Notes: generated by a model from the sequence alone, not told the origin. A DNA stretch of 64,000 nt from Pontederia crassipes (GCA_030549335.1 CM060183.1:30579052-30643051); one strand, 5' to 3'. Counted from the first letter of the stretch, positions 36,830-50,839 are shown. Program-made: numbers and translations.

Positions 36830-39812
36830 TTATTCACATGCAAATTTTGTACCGAAGCTAGTCAGGCAGATCGCAAATGCCTGGAAGGCCGAGAGAGGTT
36901 GGCGGTAATCCATGGTGAACATATCATCGCCAACCTTGCCAAACTGCAAAAGCACTGTTTCCTCATCCCCAATCCCCCATGGCTGACTGGCGTCTTTGGT
37001 AGCCACAAGCTGAAAATTCTTGACCGAGGCCACCGTGACCCGACCATGGAAATTCAGGCACCAGCACTGGAGGTGCTCGTGCCACCGAGGAGCTTTGTTC
37101 CTCAAGACTGTAGTTATGCCTGGGTTCTGAATCTTTGATTTCTGGTCCTTTTCCTCTGATCGGTCCTGCAACGTAGGGCACTGCAGGGTGCAGTGCATCC
37201 TTCTTGGTCCTCTTGATTTTAGAAGGTTGAATTTGTATGAGACACGCCCAATTTCGAAGTTGCCAGAAGAAACTTGTGGACTGATTTGCTTGCTCGCGAA
37301 CCGTCGACTTGCACGGCCACTTGATGCTTTTGCACCATCATAAGGAGGACGACTGTCGTAGATTACAAAATTTGTACCCAAGAAATCGGATCTGCAAGTA
37401 AAATAGAAGAGTTCATGCAACTATGCACTTGCTTTTGAAGAGAAAAGCAAAATAAGCCAGATAAAAAGTCATCAAAAAAAGGGGAAAGACAAAAGGATGC
37501 CACACACATCTGATCAAATGAGGTTTCTTTGGTTTGATTTATTAACATTACAGTATAAAATGGTCGTGTTTTGCTGTCAAGTACAATAGCAATAACACAT
37601 ACAGTCTTGCTGAAAATTGGACAACCAGAACTTCCATAAAGCCTACAGTTTAGGAAAGCTGAAAGGGCAGTGAAATGACTAACCTCAGTTTTCCAACGTA
37701 TGCATTACTCCCCTGGGACAGGTCATCAGCATCAAGTGAGATGATATACTCAGAGTGGACACCACGCCTAAACCTTCGAGCAGCCAAAAGAAACTTTCCT
37801 TTGTCTATGGAAGCTGTAAGAACAACGCAATTCCACACATTAGATGTCAGCACCAAGAACAAAATATTTGCATTGCTCTGTGTGTACAAGGTAATGAAAA
37901 AAGAAACATTATGCATACCAATAGATTAAACATTATGCATACTGAATGATCAATTTCAGTAAAAAAAACACACTTTAACATGATTTTGAACTTGTGAGCA
38001 AGTAAAGAGGAATGACTCGGGGCAGGAAAAACAAACAAAAAGAACTTTTTTTTTAAGATGAAAAGCAAGAGAACCATCTCTTTCTTTTCAAGGAGTATGC
38101 TAAAGCGTCAAATTTGAGGTAGAAGAACAAAAAGACATTTAGTGATAGAAAATAAGCAATTGGTCATTGTAAATGAAGCTGACAGGAATAAAACTATAGA
38201 GAATAAGAGAACATCAAAGAATCTATTCTCATTTTCTCCTCCTCAGGCAGCTTTCTAATGGGTCAATCAGGTGGCAAAACAAATACTTTAGAAAATCAAA
38301 TGCCAAAAGAGAAAAACAATGTTTTACTGCGAAAGTCTGGTTTGCTTAGACAAAAACTTCCTCACAACCACTTGAAGAAGCAAACCGCAAAGTTTGATCT
38401 CTACTTACACAGGTATGATGAACTAACATCACTGGGTAAGATCTGTGTATAACCAGTGGTTACTCTTGGTTTCTCACCTTTGAAAAATAATTGATAAGTT
38501 CCTTTATAATTTCTCAACAGAATACTTGCATCATACATCTCTTTAACTCATTGGTGATGATTTCCTCAATCATCTAGTACAATAAATACATTGGTTGTTA
38601 CCTAAAAAGATGCCGATTGCTAGTGGTCATGCATGTTCAATGCCTATAAAGTTATATAGGATACTTATCATTGTAATTATGTTTTTTCCTAAAAGCAAAT
38701 GCAGGACGCACATGCTTTAGGAGGAGAAAGAATGATGACAGTTTCCTATTGTTTGGTGGTGGAAGTAGAAAAGAGAGGTGTTGATAATTTAACTTGAAAT
38801 TCCTAATAGATAAAGAACAAGGTCGAGCAATTCAGAATCCAGAAGCACATACAAATGTTGGACATATCAAATCGACAGAAAGAATAGAATTATCAGCTCT
38901 CTATTTGCCAGCTTTTCAACCGTCAGAAAAAAAGCCAGCTTTTATACTTCAACAATGTCAGCATGCTTAATGCAAAATTAATGAAACATAAAACCTCCAC
39001 ATTAGAAATAGTTCATTTTTCCTTGGGGCATTACTAGTCCATCCTCTGTCATTTCAAAGGAACCGCTGGTTCTGGATGCACTTACTTTGCGTCAAACCAA
39101 GATGCAAATAGAACGTCGAATTCTTCTTGTTCCTCTTGATAAAGCACTGGATTGGAGAATCCCTCGGCCCCGGCTGCATTTAAACCCAAATCCCACAAAC
39201 ACCGTCAAATACAAAACAAAGAAAAAATATCTTAAACATATCAAAGAAGAACAAGGTACACCATCAATCCAATTCCAATTTAAAAAAAAAAAGTCGTTTT
39301 CCTAATCTCATCCAGATCCCCTTCCAAGACCGCAGCGGGTTGAAATCGACAAATCGGAAGAAACTAAAGGCAAAATCACGTGAAGAGAAGGAAGGAGCTA
39401 CGCGTCAAACCTCCTTAAGGGAAGAAGGGAAGGTGATCTTTCCGGTCTCAAGAGGCGGCCTGACGACTTCCCGCGCCACCTCCCGCCAACTCCGGCAGAC
39501 GCAGGCGCAGGAAACCACGTCCTTCCTCCCGGGCCACCGCTCGCCGTCGGCCTCAACCCGCCGTACGATATCGGTCAGAAGCTCCGGCAGCATCCTCGCC
39601 CACCGCCTCTCCTCTCCCTCGCTCTCCCCCCCGACCAGCGCCCCTCCATCCGCTCCTCCGACCCTTCCATCCTCTTTTATCTCCCCCTCCTCGCGGTCTC
39701 CTCCGCCGCCGGCGAGCAGCGCCCGGCGGGGGAAGCTTCTGGATCCCCCGGAGAGATCAGCGGACGACGGCGAATCCCACGACCGGAATGCCGGCCGTGA
39801 CCGAGACGACAT
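36830..39812 (-). CDS. TLP: Tubby-like F-box protein, four exons
   Basis: An F-box plus Tubby protein. The Tubby domain binds phosphoinositides and tethers the protein to the plasma membrane; the F-box can recruit an SCF ubiquitin ligase. Exons on the minus strand are 39411-39812, 39086-39173, 37684-37813 and 36830-37391. They total 1182 nt, or 393 residues, with every phase consistent. The F-box covers about residues 71-115 ([17 protein letters not shown] … [15 protein letters not shown]). The Tubby domain covers about 130-393. It includes [50 protein letters not shown], and the family's C-terminal FACE ending as KFACE. The N-terminus is rich in Gly and Glu and unlike the usual MSFRSIVRDVRDG opening, so it probably belongs to a divergent TLP branch. 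Exon 1 is very GC-rich, as in many monocot first exons. Confidence 0.95.
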
Positions 39813-39912
39813 CGCCGTGGATCTCTCGTTCGTTTCGTCCGCTATTTGGCTTTTGGTCGGAGAGAGAGGGTGGAGCTTCTCTTACGGCCCCTTTTAAGCA
39901 AACAGACGCGCT

Positions 39913-39913
39913 C

Positions 39914-40002
<89 letters not shown>
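39913..40002. repeat. (AAT)n microsatellite upstream of the Tubby-like gene
   Basis: About 30 AAT units, 100-190 bp upstream of the Tubby-like start codon, on the side of its promoter. Confidence 0.95.
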
Positions 40003-40781
<779 letters not shown>

Positions 40782-41450
40782 GTAGATGTGTTCATTCCTT
40801 GAACAGATCGTCTTTGGACTGCCTACTTGTCTTTGTCAAAGAAGTCTACGGTTTTGAACTCAACTGTTCTAATGCAGTCCCCACTCCCCACTCCTATTTT
40901 TTTAATAATTACTGTCACCGTTTTTGAACAAGTTTTTGTCTGTTATTATATCATTTATTTATTTTTTTCAAATCAATACTAGTTAATTATGTTTACGTGA
41001 TTAATTTAGTATTGTAACGTAAATAAAATTAAATCTTAATTAAGTTTAAAAGAAATCGGAATCAAAATTCATCCTAATCAGCTAAATTAATTGTCCGTTA
41101 CTATATATACTTTGACTGTCATAAATATTTTGTTATTTGTGAAGCATTTATTTTGATGTGCTAGTGCTAGAAGTAATTCAAATACAATTAATTGTATTCA
41201 TTTAATTTCTTAATGTGTTTTAATTGAGATTTAAGACACCTTCTTATCTTAGCTAATCATTTATTAAATATTCTCTCATTTGTTGGCGAAACAAAACACG
41301 CACACAAACCTTAAAACAGCTGCCACTACATGGACGACATGCTCCCCAATTGCGACTTAATTAATTATACAAGTTCATACAGTTGGTTTCAGCAAGATAT
41401 TATTTGTAAGGACATGTTTTATTTCTTATAGCATGTTATCTTTATATTAA

Positions 41451-41452
<2 letters not shown>
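40782..41452. other. AT-rich spacer
   Basis: Nothing supported beyond short AT-rich words. Confidence 0.5.

Positions 41453-41500
<48 letters not shown>
41453..41500. repeat. (AT)n microsatellite
   Basis: About 24 AT units. Confidence 0.96.
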
Positions 41501-41502
<2 letters not shown>

Positions 41503-41981
41503 CTGTCATCCATCTTTTTCTCCCATTTTATTCCTTTCTCGTCTTGTTTGTGTTTCTTCTCTTTTATGATACAATAAGATGCTCCATCGTTACTTATTTA
41601 AATCTCCTGACAAAAAATATTATATAATATTTTTTCGGTGAGAATGTTATATATAATATTCGATAAGTGGACAATACTATTATATAAATGGAAAAAGAAG
41701 CGTGTGTCAAACGACTTAACGCATTATTTTCTTTAATTTTTTGATATTTTTTTTTACTAATAGTTTTATAAGATAAGAAGTTATATAGAATGGTTATATC
41801 TATTAGGAAGGATAATAATATATAAAAGTTTGTAATAATTTAAAAAAGATAAATATAATTATTGTTCACGATTTGAATTATAGTGTTGTTATCACCAATG
41901 ATCCTCTAAATTATTAATGAAGAAAGATATCAGAAAAAAAAATAAAAAAATTTATATGTCTAAAGTTGCTCCACACGCTCA

Positions 41982-41984
<3 letters not shown>
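41501..41984. other. AT-rich spacer
   Basis: No gene or element supported. Confidence 0.5.

Positions 41985-42050
<66 letters not shown>
41985..42050. repeat. compound (AT)n(GT)n microsatellite
   Basis: About 20 AT units (41985-42024) followed by about 12 GT units. It abuts the left edge of the mosaic element at 42051. Confidence 0.95.
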
Positions 42051-42057
<7 letters not shown>

Positions 42058-45000
42058 GAGGGTGCTCCCGAGTTGGGAGCACCTTGCTCCCAATTTTTGA
42101 GCCGCATGATTCATGTTGAACGATTGGATATACGGGTACCCTAACCAATCGTTGGATTTGTGCGCGATGGTGGATATGAGGCTGCTTCAACCTTTTTTTC
42201 CTCATGAGCTCATGAGGTCATCTGCTCTAATCCTTCACGTTCCTCACTCAGAGCTGCTTCCACGTATCTGCACGTCGCGAGCCTCACCGTCGCCTTCGCA
42301 AGACCTTGTCGTCGAGAACCCTAGCCGTTGTGTTCGCTTCGACCTCATGAGCCCTTGCGCCCTCACCACCGCCCGATAACCCTCGTCGCCGCCTTCGCGA
42401 CCCCTCGTCGCCACATTCGCGAGCCCTCGCCGTCGCTGCGTTCGCGAGCCTTCACTGCTGGCAAGTGAAGTTTAGGAACCCCTCGACAAGCTTGCTCTTT
42501 TCCCATTCCGTGAATTGGTAATTGCTCTTTCTGTTTGTAAATAGATTGAAAATTGATGTTAATCCTCTTTTGTTCTATACTGTTCTAGGTTGTTGAATAT
42601 TTGTAGCTTTGTGTATTTCTATGACTGTAGCTTTGTGTATTGTTGTGGCTAACTTTATGATTAGTAGTTGCTAAGTATTGCTATGATGTTTATAAATGTT
42701 GCTCAGCATGTTTATGTATGTAGTTCAATCTCATAATATTAGCATCCGGTACAATTCAACTAGCCTACGTCTCATGTCCTCCTTTCATAACTCCTAGTTG
42801 ACATTCACACATATAATTAAGAACAAGAAGTTAGAATCGAACAATTCATGGTTGCCTCATTGTGGATTTATATTTGTTTTCTATTAAGTCTTTTCATTTC
42901 ATCTTGATATGTTACATGTATGGACCATGGAGGGAAGGTCCGCTGGTTCGGATTCATTTGCAAAAACAACTTCCGCATTTAAAAGCTCCTTTCCTATAAT
43001 TCTAAGTGTTTGATAAGCATCACTATAATATGTTTTTCTTCTGGCCAAGTGATTATCATCTGAATTATAATCTTAATTATCATTTTCTTTTGTAGTATGA
43101 CATTGCCAAAATGTTATTGTCGAAGAAGTGGTGATAAAAACATCTTGGACTCACCGAAACTCGGGTCTAAGATTTTACAATTGTCGATTTTACAAAGTGA
43201 GTTGAACATTTTTTGTACTTCGACATCTTATACCATTTGTTGCACTTTTATAACGTTTTATTGGGATATTATATACTTCGTACTTATTATTTTGCAGCAA
43301 CAAAGTGAATGGATGAATGCATTTTTGAACCAAGATCCACACGAGTTATAAATTGACTACTGCGAAAAATTGATAAATTGGAGGTTTAAAATGGAGTTGA
43401 AGAAATTGAAATTAGGAATAATATATATGAAAATAAATTATGTTGTAAAATGCGTTGTTATATTGATCCTTCTAGCCATTTTGTTCATTTTCATATGAAG
43501 TTGTAATGTGTTGGATCAAATGTGTTAGATGTTTGATCACTAATTCTAATGCCCCATGAATTGTGTTAGATGTGCCATTTTGTTCAATCACATCCTCATT
43601 GCTTTCTCCATCTTCAATATGTTCACATATATCCTGATTGTCAATAGCTTCTTCCACGAATTCAAATCTTTCATATCCATGATACCTAAAATAAATGATG
43701 GGTTTTTCCTCTAATCACCCCTAAACTATCGCGAATTATCACATCTAACCCTAGACTACGAATTTCATTTTTTATCGCGAATTACCACATCTAACCCTAG
43801 ACTACGAACTTCATTTTTTAGATACCTAAACTATCACGATTTTTTCAGTTTGGTCCTTCTGTCCAATTCCGTCGATTTCTCCATTATTTTTTATTTTTCG
43901 TATTTGGGAAAAGTCCATTATACTCCACTCTAAATTGAATTATATTTTTAGATAAAATAATATATAATAACAAATATAAAAATAATTAAAAAAAGAAAAA
44001 AACACGTGGAGGGGGCTCGCTGCCCCCCTCTTCGTCGACCTACACACAGGGGGGAGCCCCCCCCCCCTCTTTCCCGGCGCCGGGAAAGAGAAAGGGGGTC
44101 GCCGCCCCCCCTGGCGTCGTCATCGACTCTCTTTCTCTTTCCCGGCGCAAGGAAAGAGAAGGGGTCCCCCCCTTGTTCTCTTTTCTTTTTTAAATTATTT
44201 TAAAATTTATTATTATATATTATTTTATGTAAAAATAGAATTCAATTTAGAGCAGGGGTATAATGGACTTTTCACAAATGCGAAAAAAATAACGGAGAAG
44301 TCGACGGAATTGGACGGAAGGACCAAACTGAAAAAATCGTGATAGTTTAGGTACCCAAAAAATGAAGTTCGTAGTTTGGGGTTAGATGTGGTAATTCGCG
44401 ATAATTTAGGATGGTTAAAGGAAATAGTTATTCAAAGTCGGCCTAAAAGGTAATATGACAATAATTTTATCTTGTCGTGTGATTGTGTATGAGAATGTCA
44501 ATTTTGAGAATAGAAAGTAATGCAACAACAGAAATGGTGGGATGAGAATGTTAAATTTGATAAGCCAATTTAGTGTTATGATCAAAACTACACAAATAAA
44601 TTTTTTGAAAGTTTAGTTATCACTAATTGGGCCAATTTAAACCATGACTTAACATATAGTCGACTAATTTGGATTACAAGTTAACATATAGTTATCACTA
44701 ATTTGGATTATAAATTGTACTAATAACAGTCTTCACGAGCTAGATTAATCAGCGGCAGCATTGAAGCTCTACTTGTGAAGTGGCAGTGTGAACTGCTCAC
44801 TAAGGTGGCGGCGGCCGCGAAGTCCTCGCGAAGGCGGCGACGAGGGTTCTCGAGCAAGGACAAAGTGGAAGTAGCGACGTGCAGCACAAGTGGTGGCGAG
44901 GGTTCTCGAGAGCTCGAGAAGGAAACGAAGGAAGAATTAGGGCAAACAACCTTGCGAGCTCGTGAGGAAAAAAGTTGAAGCGGCAGAATCTCTCTCAGAG

Positions 45001-45066
45001 ATTCTGCTGCTTTAACTTTTTTCCACTTTGACTATATGAAGCACCACTTTTTCCACTTTGACTATA

Positions 45067-45078
<12 letters not shown>
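42051..45078. mobile_element. candidate (TA)n-flanked mosaic element with inverted subterminal blocks
   Basis: The block at about 42180-42440 (GCTTCAACCTTTTTTTCCTC … GAGAACCCTAGCCG) recurs inverted at about 44770-44975 (GAGGAAAAAAGTTGAAGC … GAGGGTTCTCGAG). TA arrays lie on both sides (41985-42024 and 45079-45115). The region includes a nested long-inverted-repeat element (43705-44430). No transposase is recognised. The small frame 43097-43351 has no known domain. The element boundaries are inferred. Confidence 0.45.
43705..44430. mobile_element. long-inverted-repeat (foldback) element with GC-rich centre
   Basis: Arms of roughly 215-235 bp (about 43706-43940 and 44215-44428) are inverted copies. 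They carry CTAAACTATC, CACATCTAACCC, AGTTTGGTCCTTC and GAAAAGTCCATTATAC. The left arm has a ~60-bp internal duplication. The centre (44000-44180) has repeated G-run/C-run pairs. It resembles the element at 46452-46975. Confidence 0.82.

Positions 45079-45115
<37 letters not shown>
45079..45115. repeat. (TA)n microsatellite
   Basis: About 18 TA units separating two candidate mosaic elements, preceded by a short CT run. Confidence 0.95.
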
Positions 45116-45118
<3 letters not shown>

Positions 45119-45968
45119 GCACCCTTTGTTTCACACCCATTTGAGACATCCGGATTAAATCTAATGGATGATATGGAGGCGTGCGAGATTTACTCAAAAT
45201 CTCTTGCACTCTTCTTTCTCTCACTCTCGTCTCTCTCTGCCCCCTCCTTTATGTGCGCGGAGTCGGACCCCTCCGGCTGCAATGCCACCTGCAGCATCGC
45301 CTTCCAACAACACGACCTCTGCCCTTCTCCCCCGACGCTCCTGCTCCTGTTGGGGTCGCCTTCTCCACTCCCACCATCGTCGGTCTTGTCTCCACTACTT
45401 TCCGCTTCTACCACCATTCCGCCATACTCTCCCGCCACTCCCGTCTCTGCTCCGGCCGCTGACGATCTCATCTCCATCCCCATGATCTCGTCATTGACCA
45501 TCCCCTCAAGCCCCAGTGAGGGCGGCTGATCTAGAGTCCATGGCGGAGATATTGGGTGCGAGGGCAACTGATCTAGAGGTCACAACGATCGATAGTGATC
45601 AAGAACAATCTGGAGAGATCGAGGACAATCTCTCTCTCTCTCTCATTTCGAGGATGATGTGGAGAGATTGAGGCATGGGCGATAGGAGACGATGATCGAA
45701 GAAGACGATGACAAGGCATCGACAACTGCTAGGCAGTGTCTATGAGGCATGAGGTTCACATGGAGAGAGAGGGGAGGGAGGATTGGACTACATCTTGCGA
45801 GATGAATTTGAACCGTTGGATCAGATCTTGACGACGACATTTGATTAGATTTGATATGAGCCATCAGATCTTATTTGGACGGATCATTTCACAGATTCAT
45901 TTTATGGGGGTGGGGGGGGGGGCAAATCTCGAAGCAACTAAAGTAATGCCCTTTCATTATTGGGAATG

Positions 45969-45969
<1 letters not shown>
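45116..45969. other. candidate second (TA)n-flanked element; proline/serine-rich frames not called as a gene
   Basis: A GC-richer 0.85-kb block between two TA arrays. Near the left edge is ATCCGGATTAAATCTAATGG. Near the right edge, inverted, is the similar ATCCGTCCAAATAAGATCTG. That suggests subterminal inverted repeats. Overlapping open frames on both strands (for example 45164-45529 plus, 45190-45567 minus) are low-complexity and I do not support any as a gene. Confidence 0.4.

Positions 45970-46021
<52 letters not shown>
45970..46021. repeat. (TA)n microsatellite
   Basis: About 26 TA units. Confidence 0.96.
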
Positions 46022-46024
<3 letters not shown>

Positions 46025-46451
46025 TGGTCATGATTACATTATCTTCGTGACATGATAAATTAGGCAGACTAACCTCACTTGGATTTTAAATAATAGTCAT
46101 AATAGAAAGATAACTTTCAAGTAAAGTACGATGGAAAATTTCAGATCCAATTCTCATCTTAATCCGAAAAAAAATCGTCAGGGCATAATTAAGACCCTCA
46201 TTTTTTTTCTTATTACTCATGCCATTCTCTTTTATTATTGACACATTAATAGTAAAAATATCTCATTATTAAGTTTATATATTTGATACAGACATACAGT
46301 GATGATGAAATTTTACATTTTAGTTACAATATTATATATATATATATATATATACTTACCTTAAACTATTTCTCGTGATAAAATTTATCTATTATTTTAA
46401 ATTTTAAGATATTAGTGTGTGTCGTCCACTCGAAGAGAAAAAAATGAGTTA
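46022..46451. other. AT-rich spacer
   Basis: Contains a short TA run at 46332-46353. Nothing else was recognised. Confidence 0.5.
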
Positions 46452-46975
46452 TTTTAATAAACCTCTCCTAAACTATCACGATTTTTCGCATTTGATCCCA
46501 AACTACGAACTTATTTTTTGTATCCCTAAACTATCACGATTTCTTTACTTTAGTCTTTTCGTCTAGTTCTGTTACATTTTCTGTTAGTTTTTTCATTTAT
46601 GAAAAGTCTAAATTACTCCTCCCTCTAGAAAAATATGAAATAATAAATAAAAAAATAAAAAAAATATGGAAGGATTAAAATGGTAAAAAATATCATTTAT
46701 GAAAAGATTAAATTATCCTCCACCCACCCATTTTTTCTTTTTTTCCTTTTTTTATATTTATTATTTGATGTGTTATGGAGGGAGGGATAATTTAGATATT
46801 TCATAAATGCGAAAAATAAAAAATAACAAAAAACATAACAAAAGTAGACAGAAGGACTAAATTTAAAAAAATTGTGATAGTTTAGAGATTAAAAAAATAA
46901 GTCCGTAATTTGAGGTTAGATACGAAAAATCATGATAGTTTAAGAGAGGTTTATAGAAATAACTCAAAAAACAAT
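46452..46975. mobile_element. long-inverted-repeat element, same family as 43705-44430
   Basis: Inverted arms of about 150 bp start TGAGTTATTT and contain ATAAACCTCTC, CTAAACTATCACGATTTTT and AACTACGAACTTA. The second and third blocks match words in the arms of the 43.7-kb element. The centre here is AT-rich rather than GC-rich. It has no coding capacity. Confidence 0.78.
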
Positions 46976-48865
46976 CTCCACTTCATTCCAAGTTTTTTTG
47001 TTATTAAAAAAATTTTGATTGGATGAACTGATGCATTTTCTCTCTACCATTTCTCTTATTTACTTTTTATAACTTCTTTTTCTCTATTCACTTCCTTAAA
47101 TAGGTTAGAGTAGATTTTTCTTGTGCGCCTTACAATGTGATTTATACTCCACAACTTATACTTGGATATGAAAATTCCAAAGATGGAGATAACTCTGGCA
47201 TCTATTTTCTGTAGATTAAAGATTATCATTTATATACACAGAGAAAAACAAAAAATAAAAACATAGTTACTCCATAAAAGCATTGTCATTCATTGTCTAG
47301 TTGCTATCAAACTCTTTATTTAATTAAATTAATATGATAGTTACTATTGAGATCCTTGGCAGCATCATTAGCGATATTATGAATTGTTTGATTATAGAAT
47401 AAATGGTAGAATATTGTTATATTTTTTAAATACATTTAAACACAAAGTAGAATAAGAATAATTTGAACAAACATCAAAACCTGGAAAATCACCTCAAGAC
47501 AAGTGAAATCATCTATTTTATCCCACAAAACATAACATCACTATTCTTAAAAGTGCGAGAACTTTTTCGCTGGAATTTGCAACGTTGATTAGAACCCAAA
47601 TTTTGATAGGGCCCACAAGAATTTAGACATGTGTTTGGCAGAACTTGGGCAAGTTCTTGCCCAAGTTATTATGCCAAATACAGTAAAAAAATCACCATAA
47701 TATAATCATTTCTCAACTTTTTAATTGTATTTTATTTTAAAAATTTATCCATACATTATTATATTAATAAACATCAATTACTTATAATAAATTATTTTAG
47801 TCATAAAATACTATATTTTTTATATTTTATTCTCCTTCAATCAAATATGAAATAGAATAAGATTAGATTTACTTTTTGGTTGCATTTGGATTGAAGAACG
47901 AAAGTTCCGATAAGTTCTCGGAACTCTGTCGATGAGATGTTTTTGTTCAGCTTCTTGTTTGGACGAAGTTTCAATGTCGGACAGAACTTTCATTTTTTTT
48001 TTGGTCTTCGACTTGCAAGTTCTCGCGCGGCGCGAAAACATTTTTACTAAACTTTCACGTTGACTGGGACTAAAGTTCTCATGACTCCCACGGAAAACTT
48101 TGGTTGATGTTTGATGGGATTTGCACAAGTTCTGACCGTAAATCCCCATCCAAATATAACGTTTAGGAATAGGAAATTATATCATTTTATTTCATTCAAT
48201 TTTATTCAGCAATCAAACGATCCCTTGTTCTCTTGCTTTTAAATTTTATGTGCAAGCACATCAACCATCTAGCTAATCCAAAGTCACATTTCTCTTGAGG
48301 GGATCTTCCACCCTTCCTTCGGAATCCTCAATTTTTTTTTTATTATTTTTTTTTTTGTACCGAAATTTTGTTAACATCACTACTTAACGAAACATTTTCA
48401 TTTCTAAAAAAATGTTTTAGTTAATGGATATATTCAATTATTATCTTGCACCCTATAAGTATATGGCTAAACACGTTGATGAGTAATTATAGTTCGTGCA
48501 ATCGACAGCTTCATTAGCAACTAATCTTTAATACGGAGGACATTAACATCTTGATGATAACTAAATTACTTTATTAACGATCCATCTCTTTTTGTTCACA
48601 CCATGCATGATGAGGTTGCTTCGATTACTCCTTAAAAAAATCGACCATATGCATGGCCCACTCCCCACACCTCGAGCGAACATGTGATTGGCTATCAACA
48701 TTTGATTTGGCCACAACATAAGATGCTTTCATGTGTGTGTGTGTGTGTGTGACGATTGATCTCTTTGATATGTACTTGTCCATCGATTGCTCCTCCTTTT
48801 CATAGCACGGGATAACGTGGAGAACATGGCATTCCAAATCAATTGCATGCTCCCATCCACCTACC
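46976..48865. other. repeat-like AT-rich spacer
   Basis: Contains a tight hairpin at 47642-47667 (AACTTGGGCAAG, two-base loop, exact inverse). It also holds a possible MITE at about 47876-48165, whose ends (GTTGCATTTGGATTG, and inverted GTTATATTTGGATGG) match at 12-13 of 15. No gene supported. Confidence 0.5.
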
Positions 48866-48979
<114 letters not shown>

Positions 48980-49719
48980 GTTCAAAATGATAAACTCAAA
49001 TAATAAGTCTAATATTCTAACCAACCATAGTTAGTGTAACTTATGAGCAAGATTACGTATTATGATATTAGATTATTAATACTTTCGGATTCGATTTCTT
49101 AAATCGGCGTATCATTAGGGAATATCATTTTTATTCTTTCGCCCTGACTATAAATTAGCTAGATGCAATAATTCTGAATTGATATTCTAAAAAATAATAA
49201 TCTATGGATTTTCAGACCAACCTAAACAAATAATGGTGCCCTGATAAGTTCTATGCGTTATTGATCCCGGTGATTTATTAGTTTTTTCATTCTTTGCGCT
49301 ATTCCCTTTTTTTATATCGGTGTGGATGGAGTTTTCATCACTTTTTTCTTTTTTAAAGTTGGGTCATTTTATCAACAAAATCTCTATCGCTTAAAACAAA
49401 ATCTTAAATTCGAATTTTTGTTAATGTTAATAATCTTATATATCACTGTTAGGTACGCATTCTAAAGTAACTTGATCGAATTAAATTAATTCGACGATGA
49501 GTTAAAATTTAAATTATGAATAATACACTCTTTAGTACAATACAAGTTGAATCATCGGAACCGTTTTTCATATATCGAAACTGATTATAAAAAAAATATT
49601 AGGTCATTTTTTTCTCAATGCGATTATTTCAATATTTGAATTTGAGAATATTAAATGTCCTTGCTTAATTTTTTTTCTTTCAACTGAGATCCACCGATAA
49701 TAAAGAAGTAGGAATACGA
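48980..49719. other. AT-rich spacer
   Basis: No supported feature. Confidence 0.5.
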
Positions 49720-50325
49720 CGGTGTTTGGCAACTGAAATTAGGCGAACGATTCTTTCTAATTTCAGCCGATTCCATCAAATAATGTGACGTTTGACGAAA
49801 CCGAACGTGAAATTCAGTTCCAAAAAAATGGGTCACGTGACCCATTTTTGCTTCATTTGGTTCCACCGTTTAATCAAAACATTGTACCAGTCAAATTTTT
49901 TTTTTGAGTTGACGTGGTGACTAATTTTCAATTTTGTTTATTTTTTTGTTTATTTATTTTTTTCTCTCACACATATGTATCTTATAAAATAATGTATTTA
50001 TTAAATATAAATTATTTATTATAACATATTAATATAATATTATTTTTTTACTTGTTATTTCATTAAAAAAATTTAATATTTTACTACATATAATTTATTA
50101 AAAATATGATTTCTTGATATTTAAATAAATTTTTTTTTTGCGAAATATTTTTGAACAAAATTTTTAATTTTTACTTTTATTTTTATTTATTAATAATATT
50201 TTATTTCAAAACTCATCAAAAATTAATTTATCACATTTATTTTTTTATCACATCAACTATCTTATCCTTCATAATCAAATTCCACTCTATCCAAACATAA
50301 TCTAATTCAGTTATCAAACTAAAAG
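49720..50325. mobile_element. candidate MITE with a perfect 26-bp palindrome
   Basis: Ends read GTTTGGCAACTGAAATTAG on the left and, inverted, GTTTGATAACTGAATTAG on the right. This is a plausible imperfect inverted repeat about 600 bp apart. A perfect 26-bp palindrome centred on CACGTG lies at 49824-49849. No target duplication was confirmed. Confidence 0.4.
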
Positions 50326-50839
50326 AGTTCGATGTTCATATAAAGACAGGTGCACCGTGGTCGCTCAACTTTAAAATCCAAATTTAATTAGTCAAATTAA
50401 TAAAGATTGATTACCAATATCTTGTTAGTTAAGTGGCGAAGAGGCCAAAACGCGTTAAGGGGGCAAAAGGAGAACGGGGATTGGAAGGACCGAAGGATGA
50501 CAATTAAGAGGCATCATCCACTTCTCATCATGCACCAAGTCCCATCACCACACAATATGGGAAACAACCCAAAACATGCATTCATCACAATCACAAGGAC
50601 ATGCACGCCCTTTCATCTTTCGGCCTTTGCCTCTGACCCATTGATGGATTTTAAAAAAAAAAGTAATGCTATATCTTCTTAATTTAGGAGGATATATCCT
50701 CTTAATCCTCTCACAATGACATACATGATAAATTAATCAATTTTTAAGGATGTTTTAAAAATGTGAGTGTTAGAAGGATTATTAGGCCAAAGCTTTAGGA
50801 GGATGTATCATTTTCCTTAAAAAAATTTTTGAGGTTGAT
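50326..50839. other. spacer
   Basis: The open frame at 50407-50682 has no domain and is not called. Confidence 0.45.

Noticed and set aside
42113-42379. Open frame of 88 codons near the left mosaic edge
   Set aside because: It lies in a block that recurs inverted at 44.8 kb, so it is part of a repeat. No domain.
45164-45567. Overlapping open frames on both strands, one with an apparent signal-like N-terminus
   Set aside because: Low-complexity Ser/Pro-rich sequence in a GC-richer repeat-like block bounded by TA arrays. Several frames are open at once because stop codons are rare in this composition. No domain is recognisable.
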